A DNA stretch of 64,000 bases. Source: RH-AL1 sp965277735. GTDB taxonomy: Bacteria; Pseudomonadota; Alphaproteobacteria; Rhizobiales; Beijerinckiaceae. Where the stretch lies: the NCBI GenBank assembly GCA_965277735.1, contig CBDIDO010000001.1, forward strand, positions 620,001 through 684,000, written 5' to 3'. The translations under genes were made by a program, and so were the position numbers. Below the pieces are notes generated by a model. It saw only the letters and a list, made by a program, of their open reading frames with translations. It was not told the DNA's origin and did not search any database. Below, in pieces: positions 9,064-17,862 of the stretch. Every line of letters begins with the position of its first letter. The stretch's first letter is position 1.

Positions 9064-9365
9064 TGGCAAGGTCCGATGCCCAGAAGTTGAGAAAATGACA
9101 CTGACGAAGTCTTAGTCTTGCAGTTTGAGCGAGACGGGCCATCGCCGGGGGAGCAAAGGCAACGGCCCTAACCTCCGCAAGGACAGGAGCGTCTTGGAAG
9201 GCTGCATCATCATGGCAGGCGCAGTCGGACGATGGGTAGCTTCTTCGTTGCGGTATCTCTGATAAAAGAAGGTGCTGAAGCGAATCTCCTAACCGCCTCG
9301 AGGCCCACGCTACCAATCGAGCAGCAGCTTCCATCCGCGTAGGTCCTGCCCTAACACTCCCCGCG

Positions 9366-10076
9366 ATGCCACTCATCTCTCTCAACGGCCAGGGCCTTCT
9401 CCAACTCGAGGAACTCGGCCTTTCGGTTATCCTGTCGGCATTGATCGGGCTCGAGCGCGAGATGCGGCAGAAGGCGGCGGGCCTGCGGACTTACACGCTC
9501 GTCGGCGTCTCCGCGTGCCTCTTTATGCTGATCTCGAAATACGGGTTCGACGACGTGCTGGCGGAAGGCCGCGTCGTGCTCGACCCTTCCCGTGTCGCCG
9601 CGCAGATCGTCTCCGGCATTGGCTTCATCGGCGGCGGCGTTATTTTCATGCGCAGGGACGCCGTGCGCGGCCTAACGACGGCAGCCTCTGTTTGGCTGAC
9701 CGCCGCACTCGGCATGGCCTGCGGCGCTGGCCTGCCGCTGCTCGCGATCGCGACCATGCTGATGCACGTCGTGATCATGTTTGTGTTCCCGAAGATCGCC
9801 GACCACGTGCCGCGCCAAGGTCGCACGACATCTACGCTGCGTATCGCCTATGCCGACGGGCGCGGTCTGCTGCGTGTGATCTTGGTCGCCGCAACCCGGC
9901 TGCGCTTCGCGGTTGAGCACGTCGACATCGAGCACGGGGGCGACGACCGCGGCCGCGTCGTGCTCAGCCTACAGATGAAGGGCAAACGGCCGGTGTTGCA
10001 TCTCATCGCGGCGCTGAGCGACATCGATGGCATAGCTAGCGTTCGCCTTGCTGACGACAGCGAGGAGTTTGAGTGA
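9366..10076 (+). CDS. MgtC/SapB-family membrane protein
   Basis: A 236-residue protein with the MgtC membrane domain: conserved ALIGLERE (about 26-33) and AGLRTYTLVG, VSGIGFIGGG and AASVWLTAALGMACG motifs in successive helices, then a soluble C-terminal domain (about 155-236) with an ACT-like pattern. MgtC proteins aid growth in low Mg2+ or acid, often by modulating ATP synthase or cell-wall processes rather than carrying Mg2+. The 300 bp upstream contains no supportable gene and no Mg-sensing leader that I can recognise. Confidence 0.88.
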   Translation: MPLISLNGQGLLQLEELGLSVILSALIGLEREMRQKAAGLRTYTLVGVSACLFMLISKYGFDDVLAEGRVVLDPSRVAAQIVSGIGFIGGGVIFMRRDAVRGLTTAASVWLTAALGMACGAGLPLLAIATMLMHVVIMFVFPKIADHVPRQGRTTSTLRIAYADGRGLLRVILVAATRLRFAVEHVDIEHGGDDRGRVVLSLQMKGKRPVLHLIAALSDIDGIASVRLADDSEEFE

Positions 10077-10088
10077 CCAGACCGCACC

Positions 10089-10349
10089 TCAATCCTTGTC
10101 CTTCGGTTCGTTTTTCGTGAGTTCGCCGGAGTGCGGGTCGACGTGTATTTCGTAGACCTTGCCGCCTTTGGAGGCGTCGCCTTCCCAATGACCGTCATCC
10201 GCTTCGAATTTGCGGATGTCGGTGTAACCCATGCCTTTGAGCTTCTCGACGATCTGCTCCTTGGGCATCCAGTCGGCGCCTGGCATGTCAGCGTAGGCAA
10301 AGCCGGCAGCGCTGCAAGCAAGGACAGCGGAGAGGATTAGCGCTTTCAT
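10089..10349 (-). CDS. Exported PepSY-domain protein
   Basis: An 86-residue product starting at the ATG at 10349, which has AAAGGAA seven bases upstream. The signal peptide ends near AYA|D. The mature part has the PepSY pattern: MPKEQIVEKLKGMGYTDIRK, then DGHWEGDA and KVYEIHVDPHSGELTK. Such periplasmic proteins are thought to inhibit proteases or bind cofactors. It converges with mgtC, with 12 bp between the stops. Confidence 0.8.
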   Translation of the reverse strand: MKALILSAVLACSAAGFAYADMPGADWMPKEQIVEKLKGMGYTDIRKFEADDGHWEGDASKGGKVYEIHVDPHSGELTKNEPKDKD

Positions 10350-10533
10350 GGTGATTCCTTTCATTCGATGATTCTCAATGTCCTCACGAGGCAAACGTTC
10401 GGCTCATTCCGTCATCTGCTCTTCTGTCCCAGCGCGCGTTGTCCGTGCTCAAGACCTGCTGACGAGCACAAGCCGTCCGGATCGCGACACCCTTCAGACG
10501 GCCGCAGACTGCCCCACTCGTCACGTCGCTGAC

Positions 10534-10662
10534 ATGTGGACAGGAGATCATTTCGGCATGAGATGGGATCGGCTCGCGGCGCTGGCCGCAAAACATGTCA
10601 CCTTGTTGGGCATCGCTTTCATGTTCATCGTTGCGGCCGTCGTCATCACGACAGTGCGCTAG
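10534..10662 (+). CDS. Possible small membrane protein
   Basis: A 42-residue frame (or 34 from the ATG at 10558) whose C-terminal half is one strong membrane helix, VTLLGIAFMFIVAAVVITTVR. A weak GGAG lies before the second ATG. No family recognised; it could be chance. Confidence 0.3.
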   Translation: MWTGDHFGMRWDRLAALAAKHVTLLGIAFMFIVAAVVITTVR

Positions 10663-10882
10663 GCTCTGGGCTCAGACTAGCATGACGTCGCGGTACCTTT
10701 AGGCGCAGGGCCTGTCAGCCAAAACGCTTCCCCTCTGGTATCGACGTTAATGCGAGGCGGCGACCGCGTGTCCTGCGTGTCGCAGAAGCTAAGTCTCTGC
10801 AATCAGCGGCCTATTTCTATTTCCAAACCAAGGTTTGCGGATTAGCCCCGTTCAAGAGGGCGATTGTCGTGAGAAGAAGCTT

Positions 10883-12292
10883 GTGTCGAACGTGCTGAGG
10901 ATAGGGGTTTCGTGGGCCCTGGTGACGCTGACTGCCCTTCTAATGCCAAGCCCCGCATCGGCGCAGTTCTTCGCGCTCGGCAAAGGTGGCCCTGCGCTCG
11001 AGCCCTACGACGTCGACTATTCCTATCTTGCTGATCCGGCGAAACGAACTTCGCTACTCGACAGCATCCATTACGTCCCCTTCGACAACGGTGTCGGCTA
11101 TGTGACCTTCGATGGAGAGGCTCGCGAGCAGTTTTGGTCGCTGCACAACATCAGCTACGGCCTTCGCACGCCCCTCAGCAACACGTACGATCTCCAGCGT
11201 CTTCTCGCGAGCGCGTTCATTCACGCCGATCAACACTTCGGCGTCTTCGTGCAGTTCGGTCGCTACGACTCTTTTGATAAGGTTGGCTTCAGTTCGACCG
11301 ATCGCGACGAAGGGCGACTGCAGCAGGGGTTCATTCAGATCAAGGAGAAGATCGAGTGGGCAGATGTCACCTTGCAGGCAGGCCGTCAGGAGATCACGCT
11401 GGGCTCTGGGCGTTTTGTCTGGATCAACGATAGCTCAAACGTGCGCACCACGCACGACGGTGTCCGCACCAATGCGGTGTTCGCGAACGGCACGTCGGTC
11501 GATCTCGTCTACACTCGTCCGAACACGCCGCAGATCGAACCCTTCGACGATTTCAACTCGTACGCCGGAACGTTCGGCGCGGCCTACGTCAGCGAGCCCC
11601 TCGGTGCGACCACGCACGCCGACGAATATTATTTCTACCGGCACAACATTGGCGGCCAATATTCCGGTCTGACCGGAAACGAAGAGCGGTCGACCGTCGG
11701 TGGGAGGCTCTGGGGATCACTGGGATCACTCAAGTACGACGGTGATTTTGCCTACCAGTTCGGGACTTTTAACAACCTGAACATTTCGGCCTTCGGCGGC
11801 TCAGGTCGTGCGCTCTACACGTTCGAGAAAACGACGTGGCAGCCGGGCGTTCAGTTTCAGGGGAGCTATTTCTCTGGCGGTGGCGGGACGAACACGCAGA
11901 CGATCAGGACCTTCTCGGCGCCCTTTCCTCGGCCGACGCTGCTCAACTACATCGGGCTCAACACCCTTGAAAACGTGATCGAAGCCTACCCGGCTTTCGT
12001 GGTGAGCCCGTCGCGGACTCTCTCGCTTCGGTTCGGGCCCGAGGTCCTGTGGCGCGCGTCGGTCGACGATGCCGTGTACGTCTCTCGCATGACGCCGCTT
12101 CCCCAAACCATGTCGTCGACTGACAAGGCTAGCTTCATTGGCACCAATCTCGTCGCGACCGCGCAATGGGTGCCACTGGCAGGCGTCACAATCTTCGCCG
12201 AATACCTCCACGAGTTGCCTGGGCCAGCCATCACCCTGGCCGGCGGCAAGGCCGTCGATGCTGGCGTCCTCCAAACGGATTATCGGTTCTAG
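10883..12292 (+). CDS. Outer-membrane beta-barrel, alginate-export (AlgE-like) family
   Basis: About 469 residues from the GTG at 10883 (AGAAG upstream; a TTG at 10835 is the alternative). A signal peptide ends in ASA|Q. The body is a long series of amphipathic strands with alternating Tyr/Phe/Gly and ends in a terminal Phe (LQTDYRF), typical of an outer-membrane barrel. Conserved blocks such as YDLQRLLASAFIHAD, GRQEITLGSGR and WINDSSNVRTTHDG match the alginate-export porin family (PF13372). In non-pseudomonads this family is often a general anionic solute porin. No alginate genes are nearby, so polysaccharide export is doubtful. Confidence 0.8.
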   Translation: MSNVLRIGVSWALVTLTALLMPSPASAQFFALGKGGPALEPYDVDYSYLADPAKRTSLLDSIHYVPFDNGVGYVTFDGEAREQFWSLHNISYGLRTPLSNTYDLQRLLASAFIHADQHFGVFVQFGRYDSFDKVGFSSTDRDEGRLQQGFIQIKEKIEWADVTLQAGRQEITLGSGRFVWINDSSNVRTTHDGVRTNAVFANGTSVDLVYTRPNTPQIEPFDDFNSYAGTFGAAYVSEPLGATTHADEYYFYRHNIGGQYSGLTGNEERSTVGGRLWGSLGSLKYDGDFAYQFGTFNNLNISAFGGSGRALYTFEKTTWQPGVQFQGSYFSGGGGTNTQTIRTFSAPFPRPTLLNYIGLNTLENVIEAYPAFVVSPSRTLSLRFGPEVLWRASVDDAVYVSRMTPLPQTMSSTDKASFIGTNLVATAQWVPLAGVTIFAEYLHELPGPAITLAGGKAVDAGVLQTDYRF

Positions 12293-12319
12293 AAGGGTGT
12301 CGGAAGGCTCGCACTCGCC

Positions 12320-13324
12320 TCAAAAGCCAGCCGCGACCCAATAGAAAAACGAAGCCACGATTGCTGCCGCGGGGATCGTCACCACCCAGGCTACGACGAT
12401 GCTCTCCGCTACACCCCACCTGACCGCTGACGCGCGGCGTGCCGACCCGACGCCGACAATGGCACCGGTGATCGTGTGGGTCGTTGAAACAGGGATCCCA
12501 AGGAGCGTCGCGCCAAACAGTGTCATCGCGCCACCGGTCTCGGCGCAGAAACCCTGCATCGGCGTCAGCCGCGTGATCTTCGAACCCATCGTATGGACGA
12601 TGCGCCAGCCGCCGAGCAGCGTGCCGAGCGCCATCGCCGCCTGACACGCCAGCACGACCCATAGCGGCACGTAGAACTCGCCGCCAAGGCGTCCCTGCGA
12701 GAAGAGAAGGATCGCGATGATGCCCATCGTCTTTTGGGCGTCGTTGCCGCCGTGACCGAGCGAGTAGAGCGATGCTGAGACCAACTGCAGGCGCCGGAAG
12801 ACGCGATCGACGACAGCCGGCGTCGCACGATGCGCGCTCCAGGTCGTGACAAACACCAGCACGAGCGCCAGAGCAAAGCCGATCGCCGGCGAGGCAACGA
12901 TCGCTAGCAGCGTCGGGCCGAGGCCGCCCCAGATGACTGCCGAAACGCCGGCCTTGGCGATGCCGGCGCCAACGAGGCCACCGATCAAAGCGTGTGAACT
13001 GCTCGACGGGATGCCGGCGATCCAGGTGATGATGTTCCAGACGATGGCACCGCCGAGCGCCCCGAACACCACGCGAGCGTCGACGAGGTCGGAATGAACG
13101 ATCCCGCTGCCAAGCGTGCGCGCCACGTGCAGGCCAAAAAACAGGAAGGCAATGAAGTTGAAGAACGCGGCCCACGCCACCGCCCATTGCGGCCGCAGCA
13201 CCCGCGTTGAGACAACGGTAGCTATGGAATTTGCTGCGTCATGCAGGCCGTTCAGGAAATCGAAGAGCAACGCCACGGCAACGAGCGCCGCAAGCCATGG
13301 CAGGGACAGGGCAGTCGCGTGCAT
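12320..13324 (-). CDS. pit: Low-affinity inorganic phosphate transporter, PiT family
   Basis: A 334-residue polytopic protein with the two PiT signature repeats: GLHDAANSIATVVSTRVL near residue 26 and GHGGNDAQKTMGIIA near 194. About ten hydrophobic helices are visible. PiT carriers import phosphate (as metal-phosphate) with protons. The gene starts 2 bp after the stop of the DUF47 regulator gene on the same strand, the classic DUF47-Pit pair, so the two proteins almost certainly work together. At 334 residues it is the short, single-module form. Confidence 0.93.
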   Translation of the reverse strand: MHATALSLPWLAALVAVALLFDFLNGLHDAANSIATVVSTRVLRPQWAVAWAAFFNFIAFLFFGLHVARTLGSGIVHSDLVDARVVFGALGGAIVWNIITWIAGIPSSSSHALIGGLVGAGIAKAGVSAVIWGGLGPTLLAIVASPAIGFALALVLVFVTTWSAHRATPAVVDRVFRRLQLVSASLYSLGHGGNDAQKTMGIIAILLFSQGRLGGEFYVPLWVVLACQAAMALGTLLGGWRIVHTMGSKITRLTPMQGFCAETGGAMTLFGATLLGIPVSTTHTITGAIVGVGSARRASAVRWGVAESIVVAWVVTIPAAAIVASFFYWVAAGF

Positions 13325-13326
13325 GG

Positions 13327-13971
13327 TCAGACGTGCTCGATCGCGATGCCACTGATCTCGTCGGCGACGTCTTCAAGCCGGTCCACCACCTTTTCGAGAT
13401 GCGACAGCAGCTCTGAGGCGACCCAGAAATCGATCGGCTGCGTCGGGCCCTTCGCGTCGTAGAGGCGGCTGCGCGCGGCGTCGTATATATCGTCGGTACG
13501 GCCTTCAATCTCTGAGAGCTTCTGCGCGAGGTCGCTGATCCTGCCCGCAGTCGTGCCGACCGACCGCAAAAGCGGGACGGCTTCGGCGACCACGTCCGCC
13601 GCCTGAACAATGCACTCGGCCATCTCGCGCATCTCTGGCTCGAACTGCGTCATCTTGAAAAGGATGATCGTCTTGCAGGTCTTATGCATCTGATCGATGG
13701 AGTCGTCCAAGGCAGAGATGAGCGCCGTGATGGCGCTACGATCAAAGGGTGTGATGAACGACCTGCGCACCGCGAGCATCACTTCGCGGGTCACTTCGTC
13801 AGCTTCTTCCTCGCGATCCGATACGGCCTTCAGGTTGATTGGTTCGCTGGCGCCGCCTTCGATCACCAGCCGCAGCGACTTGGCGCCGTCGAGAACCAAT
13901 GTGGCGTGTTTCTCGAACAGCGCGAAGAACCGGTCCTCCTTCGGCAAAAGCTTCCGAAACCAACCCAGCAT
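13327..13971 (-). CDS. DUF47 (PhoU-like) phosphate transport regulator
   Basis: A 214-residue all-helical PhoU-like protein. The ATG at 13971 is chosen because GGAGGAG stands directly upstream and family members begin with MLGWFRKLLPKEDRFF. The motifs SDREEEADEVTREV and FITPFDRSAITALISALDD are those of the DUF47 family (TIGR00153), which is thought to control Pit activity. First gene of a two-gene operon with pit. Confidence 0.92.
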   Translation of the reverse strand: MLGWFRKLLPKEDRFFALFEKHATLVLDGAKSLRLVIEGGASEPINLKAVSDREEEADEVTREVMLAVRRSFITPFDRSAITALISALDDSIDQMHKTCKTIILFKMTQFEPEMREMAECIVQAADVVAEAVPLLRSVGTTAGRISDLAQKLSEIEGRTDDIYDAARSRLYDAKGPTQPIDFWVASELLSHLEKVVDRLEDVADEISGIAIEHV

Positions 13972-14250
13972 TGCTCCTCCACACGCTACGCACAGCGTCC
14001 TGCGGATGACGTCCACGCACCTGATTGTCACCAATCAAGAGGGCCGCTGTCGAGAGCAAAGGTGTTGCCGATCGTCCCGACCCTATCTCTCGATCGCATG
14101 CCTCGGCGGCAGGATCGTCCAAGAGGCGATCGTCCTTTCTGATGGAGAAAATCCTCGCCGAAGCCTATAGGCCGTGGCGCGACTCGAGAAGGCCGCTCTC
14201 GGTGTCTGAAACCGATCAAGGAAAACGCACGATTGCTTAATGGCCATAGG

Positions 14251-14649
14251 ATGTTTGCCCGAGTAACGAAGCTTGCTCTGATCCTCCTCACTCATGCGGC
14301 GCGACCGGCGCCAGCAAACGCTGCCGAGGATCACGCATGGCACGTCTTGATGCGGATCGAACCGGACACGCGGCTCGAGCAGGTCTGCGACCTTGCGGCC
14401 ATGAACCACATCGCGCGAACCACGCAGTTTCGGCCGGATCGCGCCAAAAGCAACATCACGGTCGCGCCCGTTCATACCGGCGACACGATGACGGCGAGTG
14501 GCGGGGCCTTTCGCTCCAAGGGGAAGTGGTACGCTCTGTCGTTCCGGTGCGCCGGCAACGCCGATCACACCAAGGTGCTCTCGCTTACGTTCCAGGTCGG
14601 CGCGGAGATTCCGAAGAAGCGCTGGGACGACCTCGCGCTTTGGCCGTAA
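14251..14649 (+). CDS. Exported DUF930-family protein
   Basis: A 132-residue product from the ATG at 14251, with a signal peptide (ALILLTHAA...ANA|A). The mature part matches DUF930 proteins of Hyphomicrobiales: TRLEQVCDLAAM, then FRPDRAKSN, GAFRSKGKWYALSFRCAGN and HTKVLSLTFQVGAEIPK. The function of the family is unknown. It converges with the Nudix gene, with 14 bp between stops. An upstream in-frame TTG at 14233 is possible but less likely. Confidence 0.78.
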   Translation: MFARVTKLALILLTHAARPAPANAAEDHAWHVLMRIEPDTRLEQVCDLAAMNHIARTTQFRPDRAKSNITVAPVHTGDTMTASGGAFRSKGKWYALSFRCAGNADHTKVLSLTFQVGAEIPKKRWDDLALWP

Positions 14650-14663
14650 CCCTCCGCCAGCTT

Positions 14664-15101
14664 CTAGTCCTTCGCGTCGAGCGGCGCGGCGTCTAGCTGC
14701 TTGATGATTGCGCTTAATCCTGGCTCATCGACCCGCTCGGCCGCCTCGGATGTGGACACCCACTCGCGTTGCCGCTGGTCTTTTTCGAGCCACTTCCCGG
14801 ACTCCTTTTCCACTTCGAGCAGATAGACCATGACGCGGACGCCTTCTGTGCCGGCCGCGAGCCTCTTCTTGTAGGTGTAGGCGCCCATTGGATGCTTGTG
14901 GACATGGCCCGTCACGCCAGCTTCCTCAAGCGCCTCCAGCGCCGCGGCCTCGTGGTCCTTGCGGCCCTTCATCGGCCAGCCCTTCGGAATGATCCAGCGG
15001 CGCGTCTCGCGCGAGGTAACAAGCAACACGCGGTACTTTCCGGGCTTGCCTTTGACCGGAAGTGCTGCGACCTGCGCTAGAAGCTCGACATCTCTTGTCA
15101 C
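14664..15101 (-). CDS. Nudix hydrolase
   Basis: A 145-residue protein with a single Nudix domain. The Nudix box runs from KGWPMKG through HEAAALEALEEAGV (about residues 40-63); the metal-binding EE-x-G is present but the usual Arg before the first Glu is Leu. The family hydrolyses nucleoside diphosphates linked to other groups; this subtype with WIIPKGWPMKG resembles diphosphoinositol- or ADP-ribose-type enzymes. Single gene; substrate unknown. Confidence 0.85.
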   Translation of the reverse strand: MTRDVELLAQVAALPVKGKPGKYRVLLVTSRETRRWIIPKGWPMKGRKDHEAAALEALEEAGVTGHVHKHPMGAYTYKKRLAAGTEGVRVMVYLLEVEKESGKWLEKDQRQREWVSTSEAAERVDEPGLSAIIKQLDAAPLDAKD

Positions 15102-15235
15102 AGCGCAGGTTTAGAATAAAGGCTCTGATTCTCAAAGGGATAGCTTCTGACCTTTCGACGCAGTTACTCATTCGCCCTGCTTCGCGGCGCGCACCTTCCC
15201 CCGCGGCTAGGTTGGGCGCAGCAGCTATCGGCGGC

Positions 15236-15443
15236 GACTACTCGAGGGCCGCGGACTGGGCCCCCCTGCGTCGTTAGCGACGACCTGCTGATCACCGGGC
15301 AAAACCCGGCCTCCTCGGCTCCCGCCGCGAAGGTGCTGCTCGAGCATCTTTGTTCAAAGGGCACCTGGGCAGCGGAGCATAGGCCGGCGCAGTCATTGTC
15401 CCTGCAGCGCTCAGGTGAGAGCCCAAAACCTCCTGCTTTGTAA
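15236..15443 (+). pseudogene. Remnant of a DJ-1/PfpI-family amidotransferase-like gene (C-terminal end)
   Basis: From 15270 the plus strand reads VVSDDLLITGQNPASSAPA then AKVLLEHL, which matches the conserved C-terminus of type-1 glutamine amidotransferase (DJ-1/PfpI) proteins, where the motif is typically LITGQNPASS. Just upstream, in a shifted frame, YSRAADW looks like the preceding segment. No start or N-terminal domain, including the catalytic Cys elbow, can be found in the 130 bp before it. A decayed fragment is the simplest reading. The remaining parts of 15102-15614 hold nothing I can support. Confidence 0.5.
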
Positions 15444-15538
15444 TTGGAGCTGTTAGAGTTTCGGCGACTCGACGTGTTTGCCTAGTCGCAGGCTACGCTA
15501 AGCTAAGCATCAGTTTCTGAGCCTGAACGCCACAGGTC

Positions 15539-15581
15539 CGGGCCGCCGCCATCCCTCCCCTAGAGACCTAGCGGCGGCCCG
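15539..15581. other. Perfect 11-bp inverted repeat
   Basis: CGGGCCGCCGC (15539-15549) and GCGGCGGCCCG (15571-15581) pair fully around a 21-base loop. It lies 34 bp beyond the end of the decayed cold-shock gene and resembles a terminator that has lost its T-run. Confidence 0.5.
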
Positions 15582-15614
15582 TCCTTATCTTGAAAGATGC
15601 AGGAAAGGTCGAAG

Positions 15615-15822
15615 CTATTCCACGCGCAAGCTGCCTGCGGAGGCTTCCCCGATCGCTTGTCGGCAACGACCTCGTACGAGACCTTTCGACCTTCGCTCAG
15701 GCCACGCAGACCAGCCTGCTCGACGGCGGAGATGCGACGAAAACATCGGGACCGGCGCCGTCCGGCTGGATGAAGCCGTAACCCGTGTCCGAGTTGAACT
15801 ATTTCACAGTGCCAGTAGCCAT
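15615..15822 (-). pseudogene. Cold-shock protein gene, inactivated
   Basis: The minus strand reads MATGTVK-stop-FNSDTGYGFIQPDGAGPDVFV, the CspA fold with its RNP1 motif. The Trp of KWFN has become an amber codon (TGG to TAG). After DVFV one base is missing (expected His-Ile-Ser-Ala-Val), after which the frame continues as SAVEQAGLRGLSEG and VSYEVVADKRSGK. A second missing base follows, then SAGSLRVE and a stop. Adding back two bases gives exactly 70 codons, the normal length of such proteins. The original product would be an RNA chaperone; this copy cannot make it. Confidence 0.85.
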
Positions 15823-15959
15823 AGACGTCCCCAATCAGCGAGTTGCAGGAAGCGATAGCGGGCGCAGCCGCGAGGCCGCTTCTACGCGCAGAGGGGCCGA
15901 AGTGCAGCTAAGAACGTCACCGCGCCGAAACGGATTCGGCGGATGAAAGCCGCGCGCGC

Positions 15960-16217
15960 CTAGGGTCTCGTTCCAAGGAGATAATCCAGCCGGGGTAAAT
16001 CGCCGACGGCATAGATCAGCTCGGCTTCTCCGATGACACCGACCTGACGATCGACGCGCCTGGCGAAGGCGACTGCCCCGCCAAACCGCAAACCTAGCTT
16101 CGAAGCCTCGGCCGCGGCCTGCTCCGAAGATGAGCAGGCCAGCGCTTCTTGAGCGCTCAAGTGTCCGAGCGGGGAGCGTTTGAATGGCAATGCGACGTAC
16201 AAGGTCTCTACCGTCAT
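15960..16217 (-). CDS. Conserved hypothetical protein of Hyphomicrobiales
   Basis: An 85-residue protein with a GGAGG SD before the ATG. It begins with strand VETLYVALPFKRS and continues with an Ala-rich helix (about 28-42) and GAVAFARRVDR. Small proteins with the pattern YVALPF...A...GAVAF...GE are common hypotheticals in rhizobia and methylobacteria; their role is unknown. It is intact although its neighbours on both sides are decayed. Confidence 0.6.
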   Translation of the reverse strand: MTVETLYVALPFKRSPLGHLSAQEALACSSSEQAAAEASKLGLRFGGAVAFARRVDRQVGVIGEAELIYAVGDLPRLDYLLGTRP

Positions 16218-16453
16218 TGGGGACCTCCCTGACCAGACGCCGCAATGCCCTGCTCATGCGACAAGCCGATGGCGGCGTCGGCGCTTATCGACAGAGCGAG
16301 GTTCGGGCCAATCGCGGCTCGCGCCGATGAAGTCTACAGCCGCAAAGCTCAGCTCGGTCCAAGCCGAAAGTCTCGAACCCTCGAGGATCGCTCTCTTGCC
16401 AAGGGGCGCTTTGCGCTGCTAACAGCGCCTCATGAGGCTGGATTTCTTCTCCG

Positions 16454-16541
16454 GCCGGGGGATGGGGTCCCCCCAAACTGCCCGTGGTCGTTGATGCCGG
16501 GCTGATGACTCCTACCGAACATTTGGCCGGTAGGAGTCCGC
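16454..16541 (+). promoter_or_regulatory. Fluoride riboswitch (crcB motif) before the enolase operon
   Basis: The plus strand holds the conserved aptamer parts: GGGGGATGGGGTCCCCCC, AAACTGCC, a P-stem GCCCG/CGGGC with an enlarged loop, then GCTGATGACTCCTACCG. The 3' ACTCCTACCG pairs with CGGTAGGAGT (16528-16537), whose GGAG is the Shine-Dalgarno sequence of the GTG start at 16542. Without fluoride the SD would be hidden; ligand binding should free it. Fluoride riboswitches are known to precede enolase genes because fluoride inhibits enolase. One consensus position differs (AACTGCC for AACCGCC). Confidence 0.85.
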
Positions 16542-17845
16542 GTGAAAAACGCAGTTACACATCTCGATGCACTCGAAACCCTTGATTCGCGCGGCGTGCC
16601 GACGTTGCAAGTCGAGCTTGGGCTCGCCAGCGGGGCTCGAGTGACCGCGTCGGTGCCATCCGGCGCCTCGACGGGCGCCTTCGAGGCGCACGAGCTGCGC
16701 GACCGTGAACCACATCGCTACGGCGGACGCGGCGTCCTCAGAGCAGCCGCGAATGTTCGGGACGTGATCGGGCCGGCGCTGATCGGACGTGACGTTTGCG
16801 AGCAGGAAGCACTTGATCGCCAGATGATCGAGCTCGACGGGACGGACAACAAGTCTCGTCTCGGCGCAAATGCAATCCTCGGGGTCTCGATGGCAGCTGC
16901 CAGGGCAGCGGCAGTCGCCACAGGGACACCTCTCTACGCGCACCTTGCCGGTAGCGCGCCGGCGACCCTTCTCCCCTGCCCAATGATGAACGTCATCAAT
17001 GGCGGACTGCACGCCAAAAACGCGCTCGAGTTCCAAGAATTCATGCTCGTCCCGCACGGGGCGGCAACCTTCGGCGAAGCGCTACGCTGGGGCGCCGAGA
17101 CCTTTGTCGCCCTGCGCAACATCCTTCAGCAGCGCGGGCTCTCGACGGGCATAGGCGACGAGGGCGGTTTTGCGCCGGACTTGCGAACCAACGAACAGGC
17201 TTGTGAGCTGATCGTCGAGGCGATCAACGCTCCGGCTTCGCGCCCGGCCGCCAGATCTCGATTGCTCTCGATCCGGCTGCCTCGACGTTCGCCAATGGCG
17301 GCGTCTACCACCTGCCCTCCTCGCAAACGCCAAAAATGACCAGCGAGCAGCTGGGCGCCCTCTACGCTGACTGGATCCACCGATTTCCGATCGTCTCAAT
17401 CGAGGATGGATTCGACGAGGGCGACTGGGACGGCTTCACCGCCTTCACACGTTCGCTCGGTGATCGGGTCCAGGTCGTCGGTGACGATCTTTACGTGACC
17501 AACCCGGCGTTCATCCGGCGCGGCCTCGAGGTCGGGGCGACAAACGCCGTGCTGATCAAGCTCAACCAGATCGGGACCGTGACCGAGGCGATCGCCGCTA
17601 TCGCGGAGTGTCGTCGTGCCGGCTGGGCTTACGTCGTGTCGCATCGATCTGGCGAAACAGAGGACACGTTTATCGCCGATTTCGCCGTCGCCATGGGAGG
17701 CGGTCAGATCAAGACCGGCTCCCTCTGCCGCGGCGAACGGACCGCGAAGTACAACCGCCTGCTTACGATCGAGCGCGATCTCGGTCCGGCGGCCGAATTT
17801 GCCAAGCCTTTCGCGTCGCGAGCGGCGGTCTGGGCGAAACCCTAG
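16542..17845 (+). pseudogene. eno: Enolase, one frameshift in the middle (fluoride-regulated copy)
   Basis: Two overlapping frames (16542-17339 and 17336-17845) together encode a 434-residue enolase, the usual size, if one missing base near 17234 is restored: the first frame leaves the family at EAINA and the second frame resumes at GFAPGRQISIALDPAAS. Enolase converts 2-phosphoglycerate to phosphoenolpyruvate with Mg2+. All catalytic motifs survive across both parts: GDEGG, ALDPAAS, IEDGFDEGDWDG, VGDDLYVTN, LIKLNQIG, SHRSGETED and GQIKTGS. As read, only a 265-residue product lacking half the active site would be made. A sequencing error, a recent mutation or recoding are all possible. It starts with GTG under the fluoride riboswitch. 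Confidence 0.88.
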
Positions 17846-17862
17846 AGAAGGAGATCTGACTC

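Noticed and set aside
9070..9365. Mg-sensing leader upstream of mgtC
   Set aside because: No recognisable M-box or Pro-rich leader peptide in the 296 bp.
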